Shown here: in pieces, positions 17,465-25,826 of the stretch | How positions within the stretch are numbered: the stretch's first letter is position 1 | Layout of the letters: each line of letters opens with the position of its first letter | Assembly (NCBI GenBank): GCA_041394945.1 | Contig: JAWKHH010000004.1 | Span: forward strand, 806,001 to 870,000 | DNA: 64,000 bases | Direction: 5' to 3' | Origin: Bryobacteraceae bacterium | Lineage (GTDB): Bacteria > Acidobacteriota > Terriglobia > Bryobacterales > Bryobacteraceae | The notes under the pieces: model-generated | Databases searched by the model: none | What the model saw: only the letters and a program-made list of their open reading frames with translations | What the model was told of the DNA's origin: nothing | Made by a program: the position numbers and the translations under genes

Positions 17465-18421
17465 TTAATTCAACTTTTCCGTGATCTTCACCGGGTCGGT
17501 GAGCCGGAAATCGAGCCGCGTTTCGCTCGGCAGGTCCACTTCCTCGCCGCGGGTCATCAGAACCGTCCCCGCGCCCGCGCCCGCGCCTGCGCCCGCGCCG
17601 ATCGCCGCGCCCTTGCCTCCGCCCGCGATCGCACCGATCGCCGCGCCAACCGCCGCCCCGATGCCCACCTTCTTCGCGTCGTCCTTCTTCGAGTTTTCCG
17701 CCTGCTTCACGAACTGCGCCGTCCGGATGGCCACCCGCTGATTGTCGGATGTGACAAAATGCGTCAACTCGAGCGACAGGTGCGCCAGCCCCTTCACCTT
17801 GCCGGACCTCTGCGCGTCGAACACGCGGCCCGACACCCGTGCGTTCTTCTCCGCGATCACCAGGCCGTTCACGATCACCGGCTGCGTCAACACCGCCGTG
17901 AACGTATCGCCCTGCGCGTGCGTCTCACTCGAAACGCGCTCATTGAGGGAAACGTGGATCACAGTGCCGTCGGGAATCGTGATTGACCTTGGCTCCCGCG
18001 GCTTCGGCGGCTCCGGCTTTGCCATCGCCGGAGGTTCCACCACCGGTTTCGGCTCGGGCTTCGGCTCAGGCGGGGCCTGCGCGATCGGCTCTGGCGGAGG
18101 CTCCGGCTTCCGGGCTTCCGCCGGAGGCGCGGCGGCCACTGGCGCAGGCTTCGCGGCGGGGCGAGGCGCCGGCGGTCGCGGCTTTTGCTCGCGACGCGGC
18201 CGCTCCGTGGGAGTGAAGCTTCGCACCGGCTCCGGTTCCTCCGGGGCCGTCTCCACGCGCGGGATCTCCTTCACCTCGGCCATCTGCTGGGCCGGCGCCG
18301 GCGCTGTGGCAGCCACGGGAGCCGGCGCGCTTTGGCGGCTGCTGCCGATCCAAAATGCCGCGCCCGCGAACACGGCGCCGAGAGCGAACGCGCCTAGAAA
18401 AGCTTTCCAGTTGTCGTTCAT
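17465..18421 (-). CDS. membrane-anchored Pro-rich protein with glycine zipper
   Basis: This 318-residue protein has one N-terminal membrane helix (about residues 6-26). A proline/alanine/glutamate-rich linker follows (about 30-145), with KPEPKPVVEPP-like repeats as in TonB-like proteins that span the periplasm. A globular domain occupies about 148-240 and begins SITIPDGTVIHVSLNERVSS. A glycine/alanine zipper (about 243-285) containing an AGAGAGAGAG run comes next, then a short C-terminal strand region. The globular part resembles conserved acidobacterial domains of unknown function. The start at MNDNW is used because a TATCTT box lies seven bases upstream; three more in-frame residues are possible. 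A cell-envelope role is inferred. Confidence 0.75.
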   Translation of the reverse strand: MNDNWKAFLGAFALGAVFAGAAFWIGSSRQSAPAPVAATAPAPAQQMAEVKEIPRVETAPEEPEPVRSFTPTERPRREQKPRPPAPRPAAKPAPVAAAPPAEARKPEPPPEPIAQAPPEPKPEPKPVVEPPAMAKPEPPKPREPRSITIPDGTVIHVSLNERVSSETHAQGDTFTAVLTQPVIVNGLVIAEKNARVSGRVFDAQRSGKVKGLAHLSLELTHFVTSDNQRVAIRTAQFVKQAENSKKDDAKKVGIGAAVGAAIGAIAGGGKGAAIGAGAGAGAGAGTVLMTRGEEVDLPSETRLDFRLTDPVKITEKLN

Positions 18422-18428
18422 ACCTAAC

Positions 18429-18434
18429 AAGATA
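18429..18434 (-). promoter_or_regulatory. -10-like box close to start codon
   Basis: TATCTT on the minus strand ends seven bases before the ATG at 18421, with no Shine-Dalgarno site. It is half of a compact divergent promoter region shared with dus. Confidence 0.4.
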
Positions 18435-18462
18435 AACGCGGAGCGCCGCCAACAAGTTTCGC

Positions 18463-18468
18463 TAGAAT
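18463..18468 (+). promoter_or_regulatory. -10-like box exactly six bases before dus
   Basis: TAGAAT ends six bases before the GTG at 18475, so the expected transcription start coincides with the start codon. The AGAGG that follows touches the start codon and is too close to act as a Shine-Dalgarno site. Confidence 0.45.
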
Positions 18469-18474
18469 GAGAGG

Positions 18475-19485
18475 GTGTTCCCGGCAGAGCTGCAGATACG
18501 CGACATACGCGTACGCCCCGCCACAGTCCTCGCGCCCATGGCCGGCGTCACCGACACCGTCTTTCGACGCCTGATTCGCGCTCAAGGCGGCTGCGGGCTC
18601 ATCATGACCGAGTTCACCAGTTCCCACGGCGTCACAGCCGCCCAGCGCGCCAACAAGTTTACCCGCATCATGCGGTATCTCTATTTCGACCCCGATGAGC
18701 GCCCCATCTCGGCTCAACTCTTCGGCGCCGACCCCGACGTGATGGCCGGCGCCGCCGCCGTCTGCCAGGATCTCGGTTTCGACGCCGTCGATATCAACTT
18801 CGGCTGCCCCGTCAAGAAAGTGGTTCGCTGCAACGGCGGCTCCGGTCTCCTTCGAGACCTCCCGCTCGTCGAAACGCTCCTCCGCAAGGTTCGCGCCGCC
18901 ATCCAAATCCCGTTGACCATGAAGTTCCGCGCCGGCTGGAACGACGCCGAACTGGTGCACGTACAAATGGCGAAACTCGCCGAAGACTGCGGCGTCGAAG
19001 CCATCGCGCTCCACCCCAGAACCCGGGAACAAGGCTACGCCGGCAAGGCCGACTGGACGCGTATTGCCGACGTGAAGGCCGCCGTCAAGATTCCAGTGAT
19101 CGGCAACGGCGATATCGTCGCGCCGGAGGACGCCGTCCGCATGGTCCGGGAAACAGGTTGCGACGCTGTCATGATCGGCCGTGCCGCGTCGTCCAACCCT
19201 TGGATTTTCCGCCAGATCGCGCAGTATCTCGAAACCGGCGCTTACGACACGCCCGGCAACGACGATCGCTACAAGCTGATGCGCGGTTACTACGGCATGC
19301 TGCTGGACCGGGCTCCCGAAGATCCGGAAACCGTCGGCAAGATGAAACAGTTCGCCACGTATTTCACGCACGGCATCCGCAACGGCGCCCACCTTCGCGC
19401 CGCTGTCTATCACACCCACAGCGCGGTCGAAATCATTGACAAGGTCGACGAGTTCTTCGCCACCAACGCGCCCGCCGCCGCATGA
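18475..19485 (+). CDS. dus: tRNA-dihydrouridine synthase
   Basis: This 336-residue FMN-dependent enzyme reduces uridines in the tRNA D-loop. The N-terminal LAPMAGVTD motif, the NFGCPVKKVVRCNGGSGLL region with the catalytic cysteine (RCNGG, near residue 119), and the FMN-binding IGRAAxxNPW-like stretch (IGRAASSNPW) are all present. The start is GTG, with a -10-like box six bases upstream, so the transcript may be leaderless. The stop overlaps the rnhA start (ATGA). The subclass (DusA/B/C) is not resolved by eye, although the length and motif set fit the DusB type. Confidence 0.93.
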   Translation: MFPAELQIRDIRVRPATVLAPMAGVTDTVFRRLIRAQGGCGLIMTEFTSSHGVTAAQRANKFTRIMRYLYFDPDERPISAQLFGADPDVMAGAAAVCQDLGFDAVDINFGCPVKKVVRCNGGSGLLRDLPLVETLLRKVRAAIQIPLTMKFRAGWNDAELVHVQMAKLAEDCGVEAIALHPRTREQGYAGKADWTRIADVKAAVKIPVIGNGDIVAPEDAVRMVRETGCDAVMIGRAASSNPWIFRQIAQYLETGAYDTPGNDDRYKLMRGYYGMLLDRAPEDPETVGKMKQFATYFTHGIRNGAHLRAAVYHTHSAVEIIDKVDEFFATNAPAAA

Positions 19486-19928
19486 AAAAAGTCCGATTGA
19501 TCACAGACGGCGCCTGCAAGGGCAATCCCGGCCGCGGCGGTTGGGCGTGCATCCTCAAGTACAACAATCACTCGAAGGAACTCTATGGCTTCGAGCCCCA
19601 CACCACCAACAACAAAATGGAGATCACCGCCGCTCTCCGCGGATTGCAGGCCCTGCGCGAGCCCTGCGAAGTGGAAGTGAAAACGGACTCCGAGTATCTT
19701 CGCAACGGAATCACCTCCTGGATCAAGAACTGGAAGCGCAACGGTTGGCGAACGGGCGACAAGAAGCCGGTGGCGAACAAAGATCTCTGGGAAGCCCTCG
19801 ACAGCGAAGTGAACCGTCACAAGACCACCTGGGTCTGGACCAAGGGCCACGCCGACGACTCCGAGAACAACCGCTGCGACGAACTCGCGCAGATGGCCGC
19901 CATCGAGCAGATCGGCAACGCGCAATGA
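19482..19928 (+). CDS. rnhA: ribonuclease HI
   Basis: This 148-residue RNase HI degrades RNA in RNA-DNA hybrids. The four catalytic acids are visible: D in ITDGAC (residue 9), E in NKMEIT (about 48), D in KTDSEYL (about 69) and D in NRCDELA (about 133). The family basic protrusion is also present (WIKNWKRNGWRTGDKKPV). It starts within the dus stop and its stop overlaps the next start by four bases. Confidence 0.96.
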   Translation: MKKVRLITDGACKGNPGRGGWACILKYNNHSKELYGFEPHTTNNKMEITAALRGLQALREPCEVEVKTDSEYLRNGITSWIKNWKRNGWRTGDKKPVANKDLWEALDSEVNRHKTTWVWTKGHADDSENNRCDELAQMAAIEQIGNAQ

Positions 19929-21961
19929 TCCGCGCGGCGCTTCCGTTCTTCCTGGTTGCCCTGCTGCCCGCGGCAACGCGAGTTGAGTTCGACCCGCGTC
20001 TGCCCGAAGTCGGCCCTTTCCCCACGGACTTCCTCACGATCCCCGACCAGACCCGTCCCACCGGCCTGCGCCCCAACCTCCCGATGCCCGATTGCGCGGC
20101 GCAGCCGAGCGACTGCTCGGAGATCGCAACCATCAACCAACTCGACGGCTTCAATCCGAACGCCCGCCTGACTGTGAAGTTCAGCGCGCCCATACGGACC
20201 CAAACTCTGCGCGAAGCCATCTACTACGTCTGGCTCGACGCGGTGAGCCCCCGCGCCTTCGCGCTGCGTCCGGCCGGCGCTCTCACGCCAATCAACGAAG
20301 TGATCTACGATCCCGCGACGCACACCGCGTATGCCAAGCCGGACGAAATGCTCGAGCAGGCGCGCCGCTACCTGATCGTAGTCACCGACGCCGTCCAGGA
20401 CGCTTCGGGTGCGCCCGTCGAGCCGGACCCCGGCTTCGATGCCTGCATCGAACGCCGTCTCACCGCCGCCTACTGCACCGATCTCGCCGACGCCGTCGTC
20501 CGCGCGCGTCCGCTCCTCGCAGGACGCCGCATTGCCGGAGCAAGCCTGTTCACCACGCTCGATCCGTTCGCCTGGTTCAACCGCATGGAGGCCCTCGCGC
20601 CCCTTGCGCCGCCACGATTCCAACCACGCGCCGAAGGGGCGATCGCTTCGCTGCGTGGCGTCACCGGGATCGCCCTGCGCCAACACACCGGCGGCAATGA
20701 TTTCCAGGAAACGGCTCTTCCGGTCTCAGCCGGCCTCATCGCGGCTGCGGGGCTCGACCGCGTCGCTTTCGGCTCCTTCGAATCGCCCGTGCTCGGTTCC
20801 ACCGCAACCGCCCGCGTCTACTTCCACGCGTTTCTGCCTGCTACGCCGCCGCCCGATGGCGGCTACCCGGTGCTCCTGGCCGGACACGGTCTCGGCGATT
20901 CCCGCTTTGGGATGCCCACCGTCGCCGGAACGGCCTCCGTGCAGGGCTACGCCGTCGTGGCGTTCAGCGCCTTCGGCCACGGCTACGGTCCACTCTCGTC
21001 GCTCGTCCTTTCGCGCGGCGACGCGCCCGCTACCGTGATCGCCGCGCCCGGCCGCGGGTTGGATCTCGATGGCGACGGCCGAATCGGCGCCACGGAAGGC
21101 TGTCTGGTGGCGGCGCCGGGCGCGCCCATCGTGTTTCGCGATTGCATCCGCCAGACCGCCGTCGACTACCGCTGGTTCCTCAACGCGCTCGCCGCCGGGG
21201 TCGACTTCGACGGCGACGGCCGCGCTGACCTCCGCTCGACCGGCGTCCATTATCTCGGGCAATCCCTCGGCGGCGCGTACGGTTCGCTGGTCACGGCCCT
21301 GATGCCGGAAGTAACCGCCGCCGTGCTCAACGTACCGCCTGGCAATCAGACGATGACGCTTCGGCTCGGGCCCGCTTTTCGCAACAGCGTCGGTATGATC
21401 CTGCTCGGGGCGCGGCAGCCGTCGCTGCTCAACAACGGCGACGAGTACGAAGAAGACATGCCGCTTCGCTACGAGGAAGTGAAACTGCGCACCACTCCTG
21501 GCGCCGCCGCGATTCAGGATCTGTTCGAACGCGCCGAGTGGATCAACGCTTCCGCCGAAGCCGCCGTCTACGCACCCCATTTCAAGCAGGCCACGCTCGG
21601 CTCGAATCCGGTGAAGCGCGTCCTCATCCAGATGGCGTTCGGTGACCGCACGGTGGTCAATCCCTCCACCTCCGCGCTCGTCCGCGCCGCCAATCTCCGC
21701 GAACGAACCGTGCTCTACCGCCACGACCTCGCCCGCGCTGTAGCCCCGTCGCTCGACCCCAATCCGCATACCTTCCTCATCCCGCTTGGCTCGCTCGAGC
21801 AGCAGATCATCGGCCTCTCCGCCCTCCAGCAGGCGATCGAGTACTTACTGTCCGAGCGCGACGAAGTCCCTGACGCCAACGGCCTCACCGCGCCCGCCTT
21901 CCGCCGCACGCTCTTCGAGATTCCCGAGTTCCTCCCGGAGACCACGAACCTCACGCCATGA
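19925..21961 (+). CDS. secreted alpha/beta-hydrolase, lipase-like, with Ca-binding-type loops
   Basis: The 678-residue protein begins with a signal peptide (about residues 1-17, ending PAATR). Its N-terminal region resembles the Ig-like first domain of bacterial virulence-factor-type lipases (LTVKFSAPI). The hydrolase part has VLLAGHGLGD and the nucleophile elbow GQSLGG. Two DxDGDG loops (LDLDGDGRIG and VDFDGDGRAD) look like calcium-binding or dockerin-type loops. The ATG at 19925 overlaps rnhA, and the stop overlaps nadD. A secreted esterase or lipase is likely. The substrate and the odd coupling with housekeeping genes are unexplained. Confidence 0.75.
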   Translation: MIRAALPFFLVALLPAATRVEFDPRLPEVGPFPTDFLTIPDQTRPTGLRPNLPMPDCAAQPSDCSEIATINQLDGFNPNARLTVKFSAPIRTQTLREAIYYVWLDAVSPRAFALRPAGALTPINEVIYDPATHTAYAKPDEMLEQARRYLIVVTDAVQDASGAPVEPDPGFDACIERRLTAAYCTDLADAVVRARPLLAGRRIAGASLFTTLDPFAWFNRMEALAPLAPPRFQPRAEGAIASLRGVTGIALRQHTGGNDFQETALPVSAGLIAAAGLDRVAFGSFESPVLGSTATARVYFHAFLPATPPPDGGYPVLLAGHGLGDSRFGMPTVAGTASVQGYAVVAFSAFGHGYGPLSSLVLSRGDAPATVIAAPGRGLDLDGDGRIGATEGCLVAAPGAPIVFRDCIRQTAVDYRWFLNALAAGVDFDGDGRADLRSTGVHYLGQSLGGAYGSLVTALMPEVTAAVLNVPPGNQTMTLRLGPAFRNSVGMILLGARQPSLLNNGDEYEEDMPLRYEEVKLRTTPGAAAIQDLFERAEWINASAEAAVYAPHFKQATLGSNPVKRVLIQMAFGDRTVVNPSTSALVRAANLRERTVLYRHDLARAVAPSLDPNPHTFLIPLGSLEQQIIGLSALQQAIEYLLSERDEVPDANGLTAPAFRRTLFEIPEFLPETTNLTP

Positions 21962-22530
21962 AGGTTGCGATCTTCGGCGGCACGTTTGACCCGATTCACA
22001 ACGCCCACCTCGCCATTGCCCGCGAGGCGATGCGGCGCTTCGAACTGGACGAAGTGCTGCTCATCCCGGCCGGAAATCCGCCGCACAAGAGCTTCCGCGA
22101 TGGCGCGGGCTATGAGGATCGATACCGGATGGTGGAACTTGCCTGCCAGCGTGAGCCGGCCTTCCACCCGTCGCGGCTCGAAGAGGGCCAGCACCGGAGT
22201 TACTCGATCCTCACCATCGAAAAGCTACGCCGCGAACGCCCGGACGACAAGTTCTTCTTCCTGATTGGGGCCGACGCTTTCGCCGACATCGAGACCTGGC
22301 GCCGCTGGCGCGACGTGATCGCCGCCGTGGAGTTCATCGTCGTCACCCGGCCCGGGCACTCCTACGACGTTCCGCCCGGGGCGGTGGTCCGAACGCTTGA
22401 TACCGTTTCGCTCGACGTGTCTTCTTCCGCGATTCGCGCGGCCATTGGTTCCGGCGTCGAGCCGCATGGCCTGCCCGATCCAGTCCGCCGCTACATCCAG
22501 GACCGTTGCCTGTATCGCGCCAGTCTGTGA
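21958..22530 (+). CDS. nadD: nicotinate-nucleotide adenylyltransferase
   Basis: The 190-residue NadD makes deamido-NAD from nicotinate mononucleotide and ATP. The N-terminal GGTFDPIHNAHL motif, the PPHK substrate-binding stretch, the IGADAF segment and the C-terminal SSSAIR motif are all present and canonical. The start overlaps the upstream hydrolase stop (ATGA). This is the genuine NAD enzyme, in contrast to the diverged paralogue at 9063-9668. Confidence 0.95.
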   Translation: MKVAIFGGTFDPIHNAHLAIAREAMRRFELDEVLLIPAGNPPHKSFRDGAGYEDRYRMVELACQREPAFHPSRLEEGQHRSYSILTIEKLRRERPDDKFFFLIGADAFADIETWRRWRDVIAAVEFIVVTRPGHSYDVPPGAVVRTLDTVSLDVSSSAIRAAIGSGVEPHGLPDPVRRYIQDRCLYRASL

Positions 22531-22563
22531 CTACAGTCACCCGGCGGACGCCGGGGCGCGGGA

Positions 22564-22569
22564 TATGCT
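22564..22569 (+). promoter_or_regulatory. -10-like box close to nrfH start
   Basis: TATGCT lies eight bases before the ATG at 22578. No Shine-Dalgarno site and no recognisable -35 box are seen. Confidence 0.3.
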
Positions 22570-22577
22570 GATTGTCT

Positions 22578-23033
22578 ATGCGGTCACGCGGTGCGGCGGC
22601 CCCACTGTTCCTTGCGATCCTATTCGGCTTGGCCGCGGGCTTGGCCGCGTTCACGTTCGGTTACGCCCGCGGCGCGTCCTATCTCACCGACGATCCGGCC
22701 GCGTGCCGCAACTGCCACGCCATGAACGAACAGTTCGACGGTTGGCTCAAAAGCAGCCACCGCTCCGCCGCCGTCTGCAATGATTGCCACGCGCCGGCCG
22801 GATTCTTCGCCAAGTACTTTACCAAGGCGCTCAACGGATTCAACCATTCCCTCCTCTTTACCACGGGCCGCTACCCGGACCACATTCAGATCACCGGCCG
22901 CAACGCGCGAATCGCCGAGGAGGCCTGTATGAAGTGCCATCAGGAGGTGACCGGCGGAATCCGCAGTATTCGAGCACACGGCGGACCCGTGCACTGCACC
23001 GCCTGCCATCTCAGCGTTGGACACGCACACTAA
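22578..23033 (+). CDS. nrfH: cytochrome c nitrite reductase small subunit, tetrahaem NapC/NirT type
   Basis: This 151-residue protein has one N-terminal membrane helix (about residues 8-30) and four CxxCH haem sites: CRNCH, CNDCH, CMKCH and CTACH. NrfH takes electrons from menaquinol at the membrane and passes them to NrfA. A GHAH at the very C-terminus may supply a ligand. The ATG at 22578 is preferred to the TTG two codons earlier. One base separates its stop from nrfA. The window contains no nrf accessory or haem-lyase genes. Confidence 0.93.
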   Translation: MRSRGAAAPLFLAILFGLAAGLAAFTFGYARGASYLTDDPAACRNCHAMNEQFDGWLKSSHRSAAVCNDCHAPAGFFAKYFTKALNGFNHSLLFTTGRYPDHIQITGRNARIAEEACMKCHQEVTGGIRSIRAHGGPVHCTACHLSVGHAH

Positions 23034-23034
23034 C

Positions 23035-24426
23035 ATGCAAAACAGCCGTACCTTTATCCTCGCCGCTGTCACCGCCGCGGCCGTCGCCGTGGCCGCAGCC
23101 GCCCTGCTCATCAACATTTTCGAACGCAAGCAGGAGGCGCGGAACACCGCCTTTCGCGTCGTCGAGGTCACCGACGATACCGACGACCCCGCCGTCTGGG
23201 GAAAAAACTTCCCCCTCCAGTACGACGACTATCGGCGCACCGTCGACATGGTCCGCACTCGATACGGAGGCAGCGAAGCGCTGCCACACGCACCCACCGC
23301 CAAGGATCCGCGCGACGTCGTGAGCCAGTCCAAGATCGAAGATGATCCCAGGCTCCGCCGAATGTGGCTCGGTTATGCCTTCTCAGTGGATTTCCGCGAA
23401 GAACGCGGGCATGCGTATATGCTCATCGACCAGCGCAACACCCGGCGCGTCACTGAGTTCAAGCAACCCGGCGCCTGCCTCAACTGCCATGCCTCTACCT
23501 ACGTCCTCATGAAGAAGCTCGGCGGAGGCGACGTTACCGCCGGCTTCGCCAAGATGAACCAGATGACCTATGCCGAAGCCACAAAGGGCGTCACCCATCC
23601 CGTGGCCTGCATCGATTGTCACGATCCGTCGTCGATGCAGCTTCGCGTCACTCGGCCCGGCTTCCTCGAAGGCATCAAGGCGCTGAAGGCCGGGCAGGGG
23701 ATCGCCGGCTACGACCCCAATCGCGACGCCTCGGCCCAGGAAATGCGCTCGTTCGTCTGCGGCCAGTGCCACGTCGAGTACTACTTCAAGGGCGCGGAGA
23801 AGCGGTTAACCTTCCCCTGGCACAAAGGTCTGCAGGCCGAGAACATGTTCGACTATTACGAAGAGACCGGCCACGTCGACTTCGTGCACACAGAGAGCGG
23901 AGCTCCGGTGCTGAAGGCGCAGCATCCCGAGTTCGAGTTCTACTCACAGGGAATCCACGCCCGCTCCGGCGTCGCCTGCGCCGATTGTCACATGCCGTAC
24001 AAACGCGAAGGCGGGATGAAGGTCAGCGATCACCACGTCCGCAGCCCGATGCTCAATGTGAATCGCGCCTGCCAGGGTTGCCACCATTTTTCCGAGCAGG
24101 AAATGAAAGACCGCGTGGAGCAGATCCAGACCCGGTTCACCGAGGTCCGCAACCGCGCCATGGACGCCCTCATGGAGCTGATCGACGAAACGAAAAAGGC
24201 CAAGGAAGCGGGCGCCACCGAAGCGCAGCTCAAACCCGCCTGGGCCGCGCAGCGCAAGGGACAGTTCTTCATCGATCTCGTCGAAGCGGAGAACTCCGTC
24301 GGATTCCATGCGCCCGGTGAAGAGCTGCGCGTGCTCTCCGCCGCCATCGATGCGATCCGCAAGGGTCAAGTCGCGCTGCGGTCACGCTCGGAAAGCGCCC
24401 CGGCCGTTGCCCGGCTTCAACGCTGA
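23035..24426 (+). CDS. nrfA: ammonia-forming cytochrome c nitrite reductase, CxxCH active-site type
   Basis: This 463-residue periplasmic pentahaem protein reduces nitrite to ammonium. It has a signal/anchor sequence (about residues 7-26). Haem sites are CLNCH (about 148), CIDCH (191), CGQCH (241), CADCH (314) and CQGCH (345). In the classic enzymes the first, catalytic haem is held by CxxCK with lysine as ligand. Here it is CxxCH, as in the less common NrfA subclass. The QCHVEYYF stretch with the active-site tyrosine is kept. The start is one base after nrfH, and the 3' end overlaps the convergent aldehyde dehydrogenase by ten bases. Confidence 0.92.
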   Translation: MQNSRTFILAAVTAAAVAVAAAALLINIFERKQEARNTAFRVVEVTDDTDDPAVWGKNFPLQYDDYRRTVDMVRTRYGGSEALPHAPTAKDPRDVVSQSKIEDDPRLRRMWLGYAFSVDFREERGHAYMLIDQRNTRRVTEFKQPGACLNCHASTYVLMKKLGGGDVTAGFAKMNQMTYAEATKGVTHPVACIDCHDPSSMQLRVTRPGFLEGIKALKAGQGIAGYDPNRDASAQEMRSFVCGQCHVEYYFKGAEKRLTFPWHKGLQAENMFDYYEETGHVDFVHTESGAPVLKAQHPEFEFYSQGIHARSGVACADCHMPYKREGGMKVSDHHVRSPMLNVNRACQGCHHFSEQEMKDRVEQIQTRFTEVRNRAMDALMELIDETKKAKEAGATEAQLKPAWAAQRKGQFFIDLVEAENSVGFHAPGEELRVLSAAIDAIRKGQVALRSRSESAPAVARLQR

Positions 24427-25826
24427 ATTGACTTGATCTGCAGAAACTCGTCGAGCCCGAACGCGCCTAGTTCGCGCCCCACGCCCGATTGCTTGTACCC
24501 GCCGAACGGAGCCATCGGATTGAAACGCCCTCCGTTGATATCCACTTGCCCGGTGCGCATGCGCCGCGCCACCCGCATCGCGCGCTCCGGGTCCCCGGAC
24601 CACACGCCCCCCGCCAGGCCGTAGATACTGTCGTTGGCGATCGCCACCGCCTCGTCTTCGCTGTCGTAGGGGAGAATGCTGAGCACAGGGCCGAAAATCT
24701 CTTCCTGGGCCACACGCATCCCGTGTTCCACATCGGCGAACACCGCCGGAGCCACGTAGTACCCATGCTCGAAATCGGGACGTTCGCCGCCCGCCACCAG
24801 CCTCGCCCCCTCCGCCTTTCCAGCCTCAATGTAGCCTTCCACCCGCTCTCGCTGCGCCGCCGACACCAGCGGACCCAGCCTCGTCGCAGTATCGAGCGGG
24901 TCGCCCATCGGCAATCCGGCGATCGTGTTCACCGCCACTTCCACCGCGTCGGCTTGCCGAGCGCGTGGAACCACCATCCGCGTCCACGCCGAACAGGTCT
25001 GCCCGGAGTTGAGCATCGCGTTCTTCACGCCTACGCTCACGGCTTTGTCGAACGGCGCATCGTCCAGGATGATGTTCGCGGATTTGCCGCCGAGCTCCAG
25101 CGTCACGCGCTTCACCGATTGGGCCGCCAGCGCCATGACGCGCCGGCCCGCCCGCAGCGATCCGGTAAAGCTCACCATGTCGATGAGCGGATGCCGCGCG
25201 ATCGCTTCGCCTACTTCCTCGCCCTTGCCGTGCACGATGTTCAACACGCCGGCCGGCAGCCCGATCCCCTGGCACACCTCGGCCAGGATGCAGGCGTTGA
25301 GCGGCGCCACCTCCGACGGCTTTAGCACCACCGTACAGCCCGCCGCAAGCGCCGCCGCCACCTTCGCCATGATCTGATGCAGCGGATAGTTCCAGGGCGT
25401 GATCGCGCCTACCACGCCTACCGGCTCGCGGATCACCAGCGAGTTGACGATCTCTTCTTCGCGTACCGCATCCTTCGCCTTCTTCGCGAATGAGCGCGTC
25501 ACCATCACCGGCAGACCGGCCTGAATCGTGGTGGCGACCGAGATGGGGGTTCCCACCTCCTGCGCGATCACGTGCGCGATGTCGGCGCTCCGCTCCTGGA
25601 GCCCGCCCGCGAGCTTGTCCAGCCAACCGGCCCGCTCCTCGGCGGTCGTCCGGCTCCAGCCATCGAAGGCTCGTTGCGCCGCTTCGGCCGCGTGATCTAC
25701 GTCGGCGGGAACGCCCCGTGGCACGCATCCGATGATTCCCTCGGTGGAAGCCGATATCACGTCGATCAGATCCGGACCGTCCGGAGTCCGCCACTGCCCG
25801 TCAATGTAAATCTGTTGGTAGCGCAC
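24417..25826 (-). CDS. NAD(P)-dependent aldehyde dehydrogenase
   Basis: This 469-residue ALDH-superfamily protein has the catalytic cysteine in GQTCSAW, the general base in [10 protein letters not shown] and the cofactor stretch ITPWNYPL. The start codon is GTG at 25826, one base after the stop of the dimethylformamidase-like gene, so the two are coupled. The substrate is not predictable. Length and motifs fit the betaine/phenylacetaldehyde-type broad group. The 3' end overlaps nrfA convergently. Confidence 0.92.
   Translation of the reverse strand: MRYQQIYIDGQWRTPDGPDLIDVISASTEGIIGCVPRGVPADVDHAAEAAQRAFDGWSRTTAEERAGWLDKLAGGLQERSADIAHVIAQEVGTPISVATTIQAGLPVMVTRSFAKKAKDAVREEEIVNSLVIREPVGVVGAITPWNYPLHQIMAKVAAALAAGCTVVLKPSEVAPLNACILAEVCQGIGLPAGVLNIVHGKGEEVGEAIARHPLIDMVSFTGSLRAGRRVMALAAQSVKRVTLELGGKSANIILDDAPFDKAVSVGVKNAMLNSGQTCSAWTRMVVPRARQADAVEVAVNTIAGLPMGDPLDTATRLGPLVSAAQRERVEGYIEAGKAEGARLVAGGERPDFEHGYYVAPAVFADVEHGMRVAQEEIFGPVLSILPYDSEDEAVAIANDSIYGLAGGVWSGDPERAMRVARRMRTGQVDINGGRFNPMAPFGGYKQSGVGRELGAFGLDEFLQIKSIQR

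Noticed and set aside
17571..17602. GCGCCC tandem-like repeat
   Set aside because: It encodes the alternating Ala-Gly run of the glycine zipper in the gene at 17465-18421. It is low-complexity coding sequence rather than a separate repeat element.
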